From Aquincola sp. (GTDB taxonomy: Bacteria; Pseudomonadota; Gammaproteobacteria; Burkholderiales; Burkholderiaceae_C): 9,591 bases of DNA. Shown here in pieces: positions 1-6,073 of the stretch (position 1 is the stretch's first letter; each line of letters starts with the position of its first letter). The notes under the pieces were generated by a model. That model searched no databases. It saw only the letters and a list, made by a program, of their open reading frames with translations, and was not told where the DNA came from. The stretch is taken from assembly GCA_029884035.1 (NCBI GenBank), contig JAOUIM010000111.1, positions 1-9,591 on the forward strand, given 5' to 3'. The translations under genes and the position numbers were made by a program.

Positions 1-105
1 GTCCTCCGGCCCGGATAGCGCGAGCTGACACGCCATGGCCAAGCCCAGCGCGGCGGTCAGACGGAGCCAACGGTTCACTGAGCGGCGGGGGGAGGGGCAG
101 TGCAT
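1..105 (-). CDS. Exported protein or lipoprotein, N-terminal fragment, cut by the left edge
   Basis: Reading the minus strand from an ATG at 105-103 gives 35 codons open to the window edge. The product begins MHCPSPRRSVNRW, followed by a hydrophobic run (LRLTAALGLAMACQLALSG). This is the layout of a secretion signal: basic N-region, hydrophobic core, then small residues. The cysteine at position 26 after L-A-M-A could be a lipobox cysteine, but the match is loose, so signal peptidase I cleavage is equally possible. A GTG five codons upstream (120-118) is an alternative start, and an in-frame TAA lies a few codons before that. No Shine-Dalgarno sequence is seen. The mature protein is outside the window, so no function can be given. 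The gene would be divergent from the oxidoreductase at 319. Confidence 0.5.
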   Translation of the reverse strand, partial: MHCPSPRRSVNRWLRLTAALGLAMACQLALSGPED

Positions 106-246
106 GAAGGCCAGACACACAACTTGTTACGCCCGCAGTCTATGCCCGATGGCCCGGCGCGGCACGCCCCTGTTCTCGGGGCGGGTTCCGCCTATCCAGT
201 GCAGCGCGCCAGAGCGCGGCCTGCGGGGCCCTTGCCGGCACGCCCG

Positions 247-252
247 CACAAT
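247..252 (+). promoter_or_regulatory. Possible -10 box upstream of leader ORF and oxidoreductase
   Basis: CACAAT lies seven bases before an ATG at 260. It resembles the GACAAT/GAGAAT hexamers before parB, parA and proQ in this window. No -35 hexamer is recognisable at the usual distance. If active, transcription would begin at or next to the ATG at 260. Confidence 0.35.
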
Positions 253-259
253 CAGCGCC

Positions 260-322
260 ATGACCCGCCCGCCACCGGCCTCTCGCATGCCCGTCCCTGC
301 AGGGGCGACACTGCATCGATGA
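260..322 (+). CDS. Possible 20-codon leader ORF overlapping the oxidoreductase start
   Basis: An ATG at 260 opens 20 codons (MTRPPPASRMPVPAGATLHR) ending in TGA at 320-322. This stop overlaps the ATG of the next gene at 319 as ATGA. The ATG sits seven bases after a CACAAT hexamer, the position at which other genes in this window start. The peptide is rich in proline, alanine and arginine, and resembles no known leader peptide. It could be a translated leader that delivers ribosomes to the 319 start, whose own ribosome-binding site is poor (AGGGG thirteen bases away). It could also be a chance ORF in GC-rich DNA. The architecture is seen; translation is an inference. Confidence 0.25.
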   Translation: MTRPPPASRMPVPAGATLHR

Positions 323-1548
323 GGATCGCGGGCACCGGGCTGCTGGACGTCGTGATCTACGGCGCGTCGGGCTTCGTCGGGCGTCAGGCCGCAGCCTACT
401 TTGCCAAGCATGCACCGGCCGGCCTGCGCTGGGCGGTGGCGGGGCGCTCGCGCGACAAGCTGGAGGCGCTGCACGCGACGCTCGGCAATGCGGACATCAG
501 CGTCATCGTCGCCGACGCGGCCGACGCCGTGGCTCTCGATGCGATGGTATCGCAGACGCGGGTCGTGCTCAGCACCGCGGGTCCCTTTGCGCGCTTCGGA
601 AGCACCTTGGTGGCCACATGCGTTCGCCACGGTGTGCACTACGTCGACATCACCGGCGAGACGCCCTGGGTGCGCCGCATGATCGACAGCCACCATGAGG
701 AGGCCGCGGCAGGCGGCACGCGCATCGTGCCTTGCTGCGGATTCGACTCGGTGCCGTCGGACCTCGGCGCCTGGCTCGTCGCGCGCACGCTGCGCGAAGA
801 CCATGGCCAGCGCTGCGTCGGCGTCAAGGCCTGTTTCTCGCTGCGTGGCGGCCTGAATGGCGGCACGGCCGCCTCCCTGATGAACCTGCTCGAAGCAGAC
901 GACCGCGCGCGCTTCGATGACCCGTTCCTGCTGAACCCCGAGGGCACCGCGCCGGAGGACGTGTCGCCGCATCGTGACCCGCGCACTGCCGTGCACGACG
1001 CCGATTTCGACGCATGGCTCGCGCCCTTCATGATGGGCCCGGTCAACACGCGCGTGGTGCGGCGCAGTGCCGCGCTGCTGGCCAGGCACGGGCTGTACAC
1101 GAAGGACTTCCGCTACCAGGAATACCTGCGAATGGGGCACGGTGCCGCCGCCGCGGTGACGGCCGGCGCCATGGCGGCGGGGATGTCGCTGGGACGAACC
1201 GCGCTTGCTCGCGCGCCGCTGCGCCGCCTGGCGCAGCGATTCGCGCCGGCCCCCGGCGAAGGCCCCTCAGAGCGCGCGATGGACCGGGGCTCGTTCCGCT
1301 GCGACCTCATCGGGTTCGGCAAGCGCGGCGGCATCGCCCACGGCTGCATTGCCGGCCGCGGCGACCCGGGCAATCGGGCGACGACGATCTTCGTGTGCGA
1401 GTCGGCGCTGGCGCTCGTGCTCGATGCCAGGCGGTTGCCCGGCGGCGACACGTTCGGCGGCGTACTCACCCCGAGCGTTGCGTTCGGACGCGTGCTCGCC
1501 GAGCGGCTGCGCGCGGCGGGCATGACGGTCGAACCAGCGACCGATTGA
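319..1548 (+). CDS. Saccharopine dehydrogenase-like NADP-binding oxidoreductase (trans-acting enoyl reductase family)
   Basis: The product has 409 residues. A Rossmann nucleotide-binding motif lies near the N-terminus (GASGFVG, residues 15-21, after the hydrophobic strand DVVIY), followed by an AGRS segment typical of NADP-binding saccharopine-dehydrogenase-like proteins. Other family hallmarks are TAGPF around 87-90, VDITGE around 109-114 and CCGFDSVPSDLG at 139-150. These match the proteins annotated as saccharopine dehydrogenase or trans-acting enoyl reductase (the mycobacterial Rv2449c type) rather than true lysine-pathway enzymes. The substrate cannot be read from sequence; enoyl reduction of lipid-like substrates is only a family suggestion. 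I prefer the ATG at 319 to the ATG at 100 because the intervening codons are Pro/Arg/Ala-rich with no domain character, and because 319 places the Rossmann strand about ten residues in, as is usual. The gene converges on parB with 55 bases between stop codons. Confidence 0.85.
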   Translation: MRIAGTGLLDVVIYGASGFVGRQAAAYFAKHAPAGLRWAVAGRSRDKLEALHATLGNADISVIVADAADAVALDAMVSQTRVVLSTAGPFARFGSTLVATCVRHGVHYVDITGETPWVRRMIDSHHEEAAAGGTRIVPCCGFDSVPSDLGAWLVARTLREDHGQRCVGVKACFSLRGGLNGGTAASLMNLLEADDRARFDDPFLLNPEGTAPEDVSPHRDPRTAVHDADFDAWLAPFMMGPVNTRVVRRSAALLARHGLYTKDFRYQEYLRMGHGAAAAVTAGAMAAGMSLGRTALARAPLRRLAQRFAPAPGEGPSERAMDRGSFRCDLIGFGKRGGIAHGCIAGRGDPGNRATTIFVCESALALVLDARRLPGGDTFGGVLTPSVAFGRVLAERLRAAGMTVEPATD

Positions 1549-1603
1549 GGCCGTCAACGCTTTCGGACAGCTCGCGTCGGGCCGCCCCTGCCATCCCGCC
1601 GGT

Positions 1604-2524
1604 TCAGCGCTCTCCCACGCCGAGCTTGTCGAGCAACCCGCTGAGTTCGTCGAGCGACGAAAAGCCGATCGCGATCTCGCCGTGCTCGCCACGCTGGGTC
1701 TTGCGCAGCACACGGATCTCGACCGTTGCGGCGAGCCGGTCGGCCAGCGATTCCTCGAGACGCACGATGTCGCGCGACTTCTGCGGCTTCGCTCGCCGCG
1801 GCGGCGCCTGGTGGGCGCTGGCTGCGGCGCCCGCGCGCCTGGTCACGAGCTGCTCGGTCTGCCGCACCGACAGCTTCTTCGCCGCGACCTCCTGGGCCGC
1901 CAGAATCTGCGGCGCGGCCTCGAGTGCGAGCAGCGCCCGGGCGTGGCCCATCTCCAGGTCGCCGGTCATCAACATCTGCTGCACCGGCGCAGCCAGGTTC
2001 AGCAGGCGCAGCAGGTTGGTCGCGGCGCTGCGCGAGCGGCCCACCGCCTGCGCGGCCTGCTCGTGGGTGAGCTCGAACTCGTCGATCAGCCGCCTCAGGC
2101 CCTGCGCCTCTTCGAGCGGATTGAGGTCCTCGCGCTGGATGTTCTCGATCAGCGCCATCACCGCCGCGGCCTCGTCGGGCACCGGCTTGACGAGCACGGG
2201 CACTTCGGCGAGGCCGGCGAGGCGAGCGGCCCGCACGCGGCGCTCGCCGGCAATGATCTCGTAGCGCCCGCTGCCGGGCGCCCCCGTGGGACGCACCAGC
2301 ACCGGCTGCATGATGCCCTGGCTCTTGATGCTCTCGGCCAACTCGTACAGCGAGCCCTCGTCCATCCGCGTGCGCGGCTGGTACTTGCCGGGCAGGATCG
2401 CGTTCAGCCGCAAGGTGGTCGGCGAGGCTTCGGCGCTCGAGGCCCCCGCCGGCAGGTCGCTGACCTTGGGGCCGAGCAGCGCTTCGAGGCCCAACCCGAG
2501 GCCCTTGGGTTTCTTGATCACCAT
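1604..2524 (-). CDS. parB: Chromosome-partitioning protein ParB
   Basis: The product has 306 residues, a normal length for chromosomal ParB (Spo0J family). This DNA-binding CTPase loads on parS sites and spreads as a clamp; ParA then moves the complex. The N-terminal ParA-contacting tail starts KKPKGLGLGLEALLG (residues 4-18), a chromosomal-ParB signature. The ParB/sulfiredoxin domain follows: GKYQPR at 46-51, ESIKSQGIMQPVLVRP at 64-79, the arginine box GERRVRAA at 93-100 and ENIQREDLNPLEEA at 127-140. The helix-turn-helix is about 151-175 (LTHEQAAQAVGRSRSAATN). A basic Ala/Pro linker (about 230-250) leads to the C-terminal dimerisation domain. The box reads V where many homologues have W, a tolerated position. 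The ATG at 2524 is chosen over one nine codons upstream because it opens directly into the conserved tail and has GACAAT eight bases before it. parA is about 3.5 kb away, an unusual separation. Confidence 0.95.
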   Translation of the reverse strand: MVIKKPKGLGLGLEALLGPKVSDLPAGASSAEASPTTLRLNAILPGKYQPRTRMDEGSLYELAESIKSQGIMQPVLVRPTGAPGSGRYEIIAGERRVRAARLAGLAEVPVLVKPVPDEAAAVMALIENIQREDLNPLEEAQGLRRLIDEFELTHEQAAQAVGRSRSAATNLLRLLNLAAPVQQMLMTGDLEMGHARALLALEAAPQILAAQEVAAKKLSVRQTEQLVTRRAGAAASAHQAPPRRAKPQKSRDIVRLEESLADRLAATVEIRVLRKTQRGEHGEIAIGFSSLDELSGLLDKLGVGER

Positions 2525-2532
2525 GGGCGCGG

Positions 2533-2538
2533 ATTGTC
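2533..2538 (-). promoter_or_regulatory. Putative -10 box of parB, leaderless arrangement
   Basis: On the minus strand, GACAAT is followed by CCGCGCCC (eight bases) and the parB ATG at 2524. The same hexamer and spacing precede the ProQ-family gene at 7544, and GAGAAT with eight bases precedes parA. No Shine-Dalgarno sequence fits in the spacer. No clear -35 is seen. The hexamer lies inside the longer ParB reading frame, which argues against the upstream ATG at 2551. Confidence 0.5.
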
Positions 2539-2652
2539 GGGCATCGTCCATCCGCTCGAGGGGCGGTTTCGCGTGCGATCACGATCGGCGAAGGCCCGAA
2601 GTGGCGCGCGCGCGCCGGTGGTCGCGCCGAACTGGCTGCGCGCCTGGGGGCT

Positions 2653-3195
2653 TCAGCGCGTCAATGCTTGCAGCAGCGCCCGCCCCTCGGCCCAGTCGCC
2701 CAGGCCCGATTCGCCGTTGATGTGCCCGGCCGCGCCGATCGACACCACCTGCGCACCCCAGTCGCGCGCCATCGCGGCGCTGCGCTCGCTCGCGCAGTAC
2801 GGATCGTCGCTGCTCGTCACCGCGATGGCGGCGAAGGGCAGCCTCGCGCGCACGATCGGCCGCCACGGCACGAGCTGCGGCGGCATGTCGTCGCGCTCGA
2901 TGTCCGGCGGGGCGACGAGTAGCGCCCCGGCGACGCGATCGGTGTGCCGGGACTGCGCCGCCCATGCGGCGACCAGCTGGCAGCCCAGACTGTGCGCGAC
3001 CAGCAGTGCCGGCGTATCGCGCTCGAGCAGCACTTCCTCCAGCCGCGCCATCCAGTCGCCGCGCCTGGGCCACAGCCAGTCGTCCTGCGTCACGCGCGTG
3101 TCGCCGTGCAGCGCCTCCCAGCGGCTTTGCCAATGGTCGGGCCCCGAGTCGAGCCAGCCTGGCAGCAGCAACACACGACAAGTTGGGTTCGGCAT
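2653..3195 (-). CDS. RBBP9/YdeN-type alpha/beta hydrolase
   Basis: The 180-residue product is a compact serine hydrolase of the RBBP9/YdeN family (formerly DUF1234). It opens with RVLLLPGWLDSGPDHWQSRWE (residues 7-27; the family has G-x-x-x-S-x-P-x-H-W-x-x-x-W here). The nucleophile elbow is AHSLGC, with Ser69. The acid is in SSDDPYC (Asp130 or Asp131, the family's S-x-x-D-P-Y motif), and the catalytic His158 is in AGHINGESGLGDW. The complete triad suggests an active enzyme; natural substrates of bacterial members are mostly unknown. The ATG at 3195 is preferred over one sixteen codons upstream because the family domain starts at once, and because the longer form would overlap the divergent GNAT start at 3216. 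The gap to parB is 128 bases, so co-transcription is possible, although parB seems to have its own promoter. Confidence 0.88.
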   Translation of the reverse strand: MPNPTCRVLLLPGWLDSGPDHWQSRWEALHGDTRVTQDDWLWPRRGDWMARLEEVLLERDTPALLVAHSLGCQLVAAWAAQSRHTDRVAGALLVAPPDIERDDMPPQLVPWRPIVRARLPFAAIAVTSSDDPYCASERSAAMARDWGAQVVSIGAAGHINGESGLGDWAEGRALLQALTR

Positions 3196-3200
3196 GCGTT

Positions 3201-3207
3201 TATTCTG
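3201..3207. promoter_or_regulatory. Overlapping divergent -10 boxes for hydrolase and GNAT genes
   Basis: Only 20 bases (3196-3215) separate the start codons of two divergent genes. On the plus strand TATTCT (3201-3206) lies nine bases before the ATG at 3216. On the minus strand CAGAAT (3207-3202) lies six bases before the ATG at 3195. The hexamers share five base pairs. Neither gene has a Shine-Dalgarno sequence, and there is no room for conventional leaders. Any -35 contacts would lie within the opposite coding region. Confidence 0.45.
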
Positions 3208-3215
3208 TGTCCAAC

Positions 3216-3734
3216 ATGCTGCCGACCATCCGTCGCCTCGCACCCGACGATGCCGCCGCCTTCAAGGCGCTGCGGCTGGCCGGCTTGCTCGATTTGCCCA
3301 GCGCCTTCGGCTCGAGCCATGCCGAGGAGTGCGACACGCCGCTGGCCGAACTCGCGCAGCGGCTCGCCCCGGCGCCCGACTGCGCTGTCTTCGGCGCCTT
3401 CGAGCGTGGACAGCTTCTTGGCCTCGCCGGGCTCAGGCGCGAGCGCATGGCCAAGGCCGCACACAAGGCTGTGGTCTGGGGCATGTATGTGGCGCCGCAC
3501 GCACGCCGGCGCAGCATCGGACGGGCGCTGCTGGCCGCAGCAATCGAGCTGGCGCGCTCGGCGCCCGGGCTGCTGCAGGTCAACTTGTCCGTCAACGCAG
3601 ACAATACGGCGGCCCTCGCCCTATACGAGTCGGCCGGTTTCCGTGCCTACGGGCGCGAGCGCGGCGCGCTGCTGGTCGATGGCGTGCTGCATGATGAGAT
3701 CCTGATGTCCCTGTCCTTGCGGGAGAACCCATGA
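3216..3734 (+). CDS. GNAT family N-acetyltransferase upstream of and coupled to argC2
   Basis: The 172-residue product is a single-domain GNAT acetyltransferase that should transfer acetyl from acetyl-CoA to an amine. It begins with the typical strand TIRRLAPDDAAAFKALR (residues 4-20). Strand beta4 and motif A follow at VVWGMYVAPHARRRSIGRALL (86-106), where R99-S-I-G-R-A fits the acetyl-CoA pyrophosphate-binding R-x-x-G-x-A. Motif B is LQVNLSVNADNTAALALYESAGF (120-142), the usual N-x-x-A-x-x-L-Y-x-x-x-G-F. The acceptor is unknown. The ATG at 3216 is chosen because the domain starts there and the longer frame upstream overlaps the hydrolase. The stop overlaps the argC2 start as ATGA, so the two are probably co-transcribed and translationally coupled. 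A link to acetylated arginine precursors is tempting but is only inferred from position. Confidence 0.88.
   Translation: MLPTIRRLAPDDAAAFKALRLAGLLDLPSAFGSSHAEECDTPLAELAQRLAPAPDCAVFGAFERGQLLGLAGLRRERMAKAAHKAVVWGMYVAPHARRRSIGRALLAAAIELARSAPGLLQVNLSVNADNTAALALYESAGFRAYGRERGALLVDGVLHDEILMSLSLRENP
3721..3725 (+). promoter_or_regulatory. Ribosome-binding site of argC2
   Basis: GGGAG, followed by AACCC, lies five bases before the argC2 ATG and inside the last codons of the GNAT gene. It is one of the few clear Shine-Dalgarno sequences in the window and supports reinitiation or independent entry at the ATGA overlap. Confidence 0.6.
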
Positions 3735-4678
3735 ATAGGCACCTCGTCTTTGTCGACGGCCAGGAAGGCACGACCGGCCTGCGCATCCACGAGTACCTCG
3801 CCGCGCGCAAGGACATCGAACTGCTGACGATCGACGCCGAGCGCCGCAAGGACGCGGCCGAGCGTGCGCGCCTGCTCAACGCCGCCGACGTCGCCTTCCT
3901 CTGTCTGCCCGACGCGGCGGCACGCGAGGCCGTGGCCCTGGTCACGAATCCCAAGACCTGCGTCATCGACGCCAGCACCGCCCACCGCGTTGCCGCGGGC
4001 TGGGCCTTCGGCATTCCGGAGCTGGCGCCGGGCCAGCGTGAGGCGGTGCGCCGCGCCAAGCGGATCGCCAATCCGGGCTGCCACAGCACAGCGTTCATCG
4101 CACTGCTGCGTCCGCTGGTCGATGCGGGCATCGTTGCGCGCGACCTGCCGGTCAGCGCGACGTCGATCACGGGCTTCTCGGGCGGCGGCAAGAAGATGAT
4201 CGAGGAGTATCGGAACGCCGGCCGCAGCGCGCAACTCGACGCGCCGCGGCCCTATGGCCTGAAGCTCGCGCACAAGCACGTGCCGGAGATGATGGCCTAC
4301 ACGGGGCTCACGGTGAAGCCCGTCTTCATGCCGATCGTCGGCCCCTTCTACAAGGGCTTGGCGGTCAGCGTGCCGCTGCACTTTGCGCAGCTCAAGCCCG
4401 GCACCGACGGCGCGGCGCTGGTGCGCGCCTACGAGCGGCACTACGAGGGCGAGCGCTTCATCCGGGTCATGCCCCTTTCAGACCCCGCGATCGCCGAGCC
4501 GAGCTTCTTCGACGTGCAGGGCGCGAACGACACCAACCGCATCGACATCTTCGTGTTCGCCGATGCCGACCAGTCGGTCGTCATCGCCCGCGAGGACAAC
4601 CTCGGCAAGGGCGCCAGCGGCGCGGCGGTGCAGTGCATGAACCTGCACCTGGGCTGCGACGAGGCCGCGGGCCTGTAG
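3731..4678 (+). CDS. argC: N-acetyl-gamma-glutamyl-phosphate reductase, type 2
   Basis: The 315-residue product is the short, type 2 form of ArgC (often named argC2). It carries out the third step of arginine biosynthesis in the cytoplasm: NADPH-dependent reduction of N-acetyl-gamma-glutamyl phosphate to the semialdehyde. The start MNRHLVFVDGQEGTTGLRI holds the nucleotide-binding motif (G10 to G16) of the short class. The catalytic cysteine is C117 in ANPGCHSTAF. Other conserved segments are GFSGGGKK (148-155), the AHKHVPEM histidine segment (180-187) and the closing EDNLGKGASGAAVQCMNL (288-304), typical of the aldehyde dehydrogenase-like fold. All key residues appear intact. It overlaps the upstream GNAT gene by ATGA and has a good ribosome-binding site. 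No other arg gene is in the window. Its stop lies four bases from that of the convergent gene, leaving no room for a terminator. Confidence 0.95.
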   Translation: MNRHLVFVDGQEGTTGLRIHEYLAARKDIELLTIDAERRKDAAERARLLNAADVAFLCLPDAAAREAVALVTNPKTCVIDASTAHRVAAGWAFGIPELAPGQREAVRRAKRIANPGCHSTAFIALLRPLVDAGIVARDLPVSATSITGFSGGGKKMIEEYRNAGRSAQLDAPRPYGLKLAHKHVPEMMAYTGLTVKPVFMPIVGPFYKGLAVSVPLHFAQLKPGTDGAALVRAYERHYEGERFIRVMPLSDPAIAEPSFFDVQGANDTNRIDIFVFADADQSVVIAREDNLGKGASGAAVQCMNLHLGCDEAAGL

Positions 4679-4682
4679 CGGA

Positions 4683-5078
4683 TCAGTGCAAGAGGCCGGG
4701 GCCGCCCTTGCGCGGCGCCGGGCCCTTGGTGTCGGCCTTACCGGCCGGCGCCTTGGCCAGCATCTCGGCGCCGGACAGGCCGGCGAACAACTGCGCCGCC
4801 TTGAGCTTGATCTCGAGCAGCTCGGTGGCGCTCACCGAGTACTGGCCGGTGGTCTTGTTGACGTGAACGCTGAACTCCACGTCCTTGCCCTGATGGCTCA
4901 GCGTGCCGCTCGTGAATTCGTAGTCGGCACTGTCCCAGGGCAGGCCGCGCTGCGCGACGTCCCAGTCCTGGTATTCGACGCGGTGGATTTCGCCACTGGC
5001 CAGGTCGAGCAGGCCGGTCGCGTGGATCACCTCGTCGGTCTGCTCGTCGGTGATCGTGATCGGCACGCGCAGTTCCAT
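4683..5078 (-). CDS. Conserved-looking protein of unknown function, 131 residues
   Basis: I do not recognise a family. The protein starts MELRVPITITDEQTDEVIHATG. Residues 1-85 alternate polar and hydrophobic residues, as in a small beta-rich fold (IHRVEYQDWD at 31-40, YEFTSGTLSHQG at 53-64, VEFSVHVNKTTGQYSVSA at 67-84). A helix follows (TELLEIKLKAAQLFAGL, 85-101), then a low-complexity Ala/Lys/Gly/Pro tail (107-131). There is no signal peptide or membrane segment, so it is probably cytoplasmic. The ATG at 5078 is preferred to upstream starts because the longer frame runs through non-coding-looking sequence. GAAGGG before this ATG is a fair Shine-Dalgarno sequence. A CAGAAT hexamer at 5110-5115 (minus) would leave a leader of about 25 bases. 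It lies downstream of the parA-GNAT pair on the same strand and converges on argC2. Confidence 0.75.
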   Translation of the reverse strand: MELRVPITITDEQTDEVIHATGLLDLASGEIHRVEYQDWDVAQRGLPWDSADYEFTSGTLSHQGKDVEFSVHVNKTTGQYSVSATELLEIKLKAAQLFAGLSGAEMLAKAPAGKADTKGPAPRKGGPGLLH

Positions 5079-5284
5079 GGCCCGCCCTTCGTTGTCGTGA
5101 TCGTGTGCGATTCTGGCATGCGGCGCGAGCGCAGCGCGCGGCCAGGTGCTGATGCCGGCGTGAGGGGACAACGCCCGTGTGCAACCCCATGTTCTCGAGC
5201 TGTACGCGTAGCTGACGGCCTGCACAGACGGACAGCTCGGCCCCGGCCGGCCCGCGGTCGCGACCGAGCCGGCCAAGCGCGAAC
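5079..5284. other. Intergenic stretch between the GNAT gene and the unknown gene
   Basis: These 206 bases separate two minus-strand genes. They hold the hairpin at 5245-5274 and a possible -10 hexamer, CAGAAT, at 5110-5115 on the minus strand for the 131-residue protein. Frames open through it carry no recognisable protein segment. I see no parS, repeat or RNA gene in it. Confidence 0.5.
5245..5274 (-). terminator. GC-rich hairpin after the parA-GNAT pair
   Basis: GGCCGGC (5245-5251) pairs with GCCGGCC (5268-5274). Between them is the 12-base perfect palindrome CGGTCGCGACCG (5255-5266). The structure begins ten bases past the stop of the minus-strand GNAT gene at 5285. No T-run follows on the minus strand, so if it ends transcription it is not a classical intrinsic terminator. 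It may instead protect the 3' end of the message. Confidence 0.45.
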
Positions 5285-6073
5285 TCAGGTGGCGTCGCCC
5301 GGCCGAAGCCGGTAGTGATAGCGATAGCCGTCGGCGAATCGCAGGCGCTCGTACACCGCGATCGCCGGCGCGTTGTCTGCATCGACCTGCAGGTAGGCCG
5401 TGGTTGCGCCCTCGGCGTACGCCAGCGCGAGCAGGCGGGCGCACAGCCGCCGTGCGAGGCCGCGGCCGCGCCACTCGGGTGCGACGAACACGTCGTACAG
5501 CCCCACCAGGTCGGCCTCACGCGAGAACTGGCCGCAGGCCAGCAGTGCGCCGTCGGCCTTGCGCCGGATCGCCAACGGCACCAACGGCACCGGCGCCGCC
5601 TCGAGCCGCTGCGCGTGCGCTTCGCGCTGCGACAGCGGCGAGCCGCGCAGCGCGCCCACCGCCTGAGCAAAGGCCGCCACCCCGAGGCGATCGAACACCA
5701 TGTCGCGCGGCAGCGCCTCGATCTTGGGCTTGGCGGCGAGCGAGGCGACCATCACCCGCGTGTCGTCCACCGCCGACCAGCCATTCGCCTGCAGATGCCC
5801 GTCGAGGCCGCGCGGCTGCGAGAACGGCGTGATGCGCACCAGCACTGGCAGCTTTGCCTCGTCGAAGACCTGTGAGGCCAGTGCGAGCTTGTCGTCGACG
5901 CCCAGGCGCCCCGCGGCCATCGGCAGCACGCAGCGCGCACGCTTGGCCTTGCCCGGCGAGAAGCGCACGAGCCAGCCGTCGAGCCAGCGCTGCTGCGGCG
6001 GCGCGCTCGCATTCAGCCCCGCATCCTCGATGCGCGACAGCAACGTGACGGGGAAACGCGGCGCCGCGTTCAC
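5285..6073 (-). CDS. Two-part GNAT family N-acetyltransferase coupled to parA
   Basis: The 262-residue product starts at a GTG (6073-6071) that overlaps the parA TGA as GTGA, strong support for translational coupling. The frame stays open far upstream, but only as a shadow of parA and later genes. The N-terminal part (about 1-115) has WLDGWLVRFSPGKAKRARCV (30-49), like the W-x-x-G-W-x-x-R-x-x-x-G-x-x-x-R-x-x-S-V segment of two-domain GNATs, then LPVLVRITPFSQPRGLD (75-91). The C-terminal catalytic domain has VFVAPEWRGRGLARRL (195-210), in which R202-G-R-G-L-A is the acetyl-CoA-binding R-x-x-G-x-A. It continues with LQVDADNAPAIAVYERLRF (228-246). The acceptor is unknown. Coupling with parA looks like operon convenience; I see no motif that implies acetylation of segregation proteins. 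A GC-rich hairpin follows the stop. Confidence 0.87.
   Translation of the reverse strand: MNAAPRFPVTLLSRIEDAGLNASAPPQQRWLDGWLVRFSPGKAKRARCVLPMAAGRLGVDDKLALASQVFDEAKLPVLVRITPFSQPRGLDGHLQANGWSAVDDTRVMVASLAAKPKIEALPRDMVFDRLGVAAFAQAVGALRGSPLSQREAHAQRLEAAPVPLVPLAIRRKADGALLACGQFSREADLVGLYDVFVAPEWRGRGLARRLCARLLALAYAEGATTAYLQVDADNAPAIAVYERLRFADGYRYHYRLRPGDAT

Noticed and set aside
100..318. N-terminal extension of the oxidoreductase from the ATG at 100
   Set aside because: The 73 extra residues are Pro/Arg/Ala-rich without a targeting signal, and the conserved domain starts right after the ATG at 319.
127..1140. Minus-strand frame of 337 codons opposite the oxidoreductase
   Set aside because: It is a shadow of a gene with Rossmann and family motifs; no motif is seen in the antisense product.
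1549..1603. Bidirectional terminator between the oxidoreductase and parB
   Set aside because: The 55 bases show only weak GC complementarity, with no convincing stem and no T-run.
2565..2580. parS-like sequence GGTTTCGCGTGCGATC upstream of parB
   Set aside because: It matches the consensus TGTTTCACGTGAAACA at only 10 of 16 positions and only the left half-site is good. By simple binomial reasoning about a dozen such matches are expected by chance in a window this size.
1682..3694. Plus-strand frame of 670 codons over parB and the hydrolase
   Set aside because: It is antisense to two genes with clear family motifs, and its own product has no domain character.
4679..4682. Terminator between argC2 and the convergent unknown gene
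   Set aside because: The gap is four bases and no hairpin with a T-run is seen across the junction.
4857..4872. ACGTGAA core resembling parS
   Set aside because: The flanks do not form the palindrome, and the bases encode part of the 131-residue protein.
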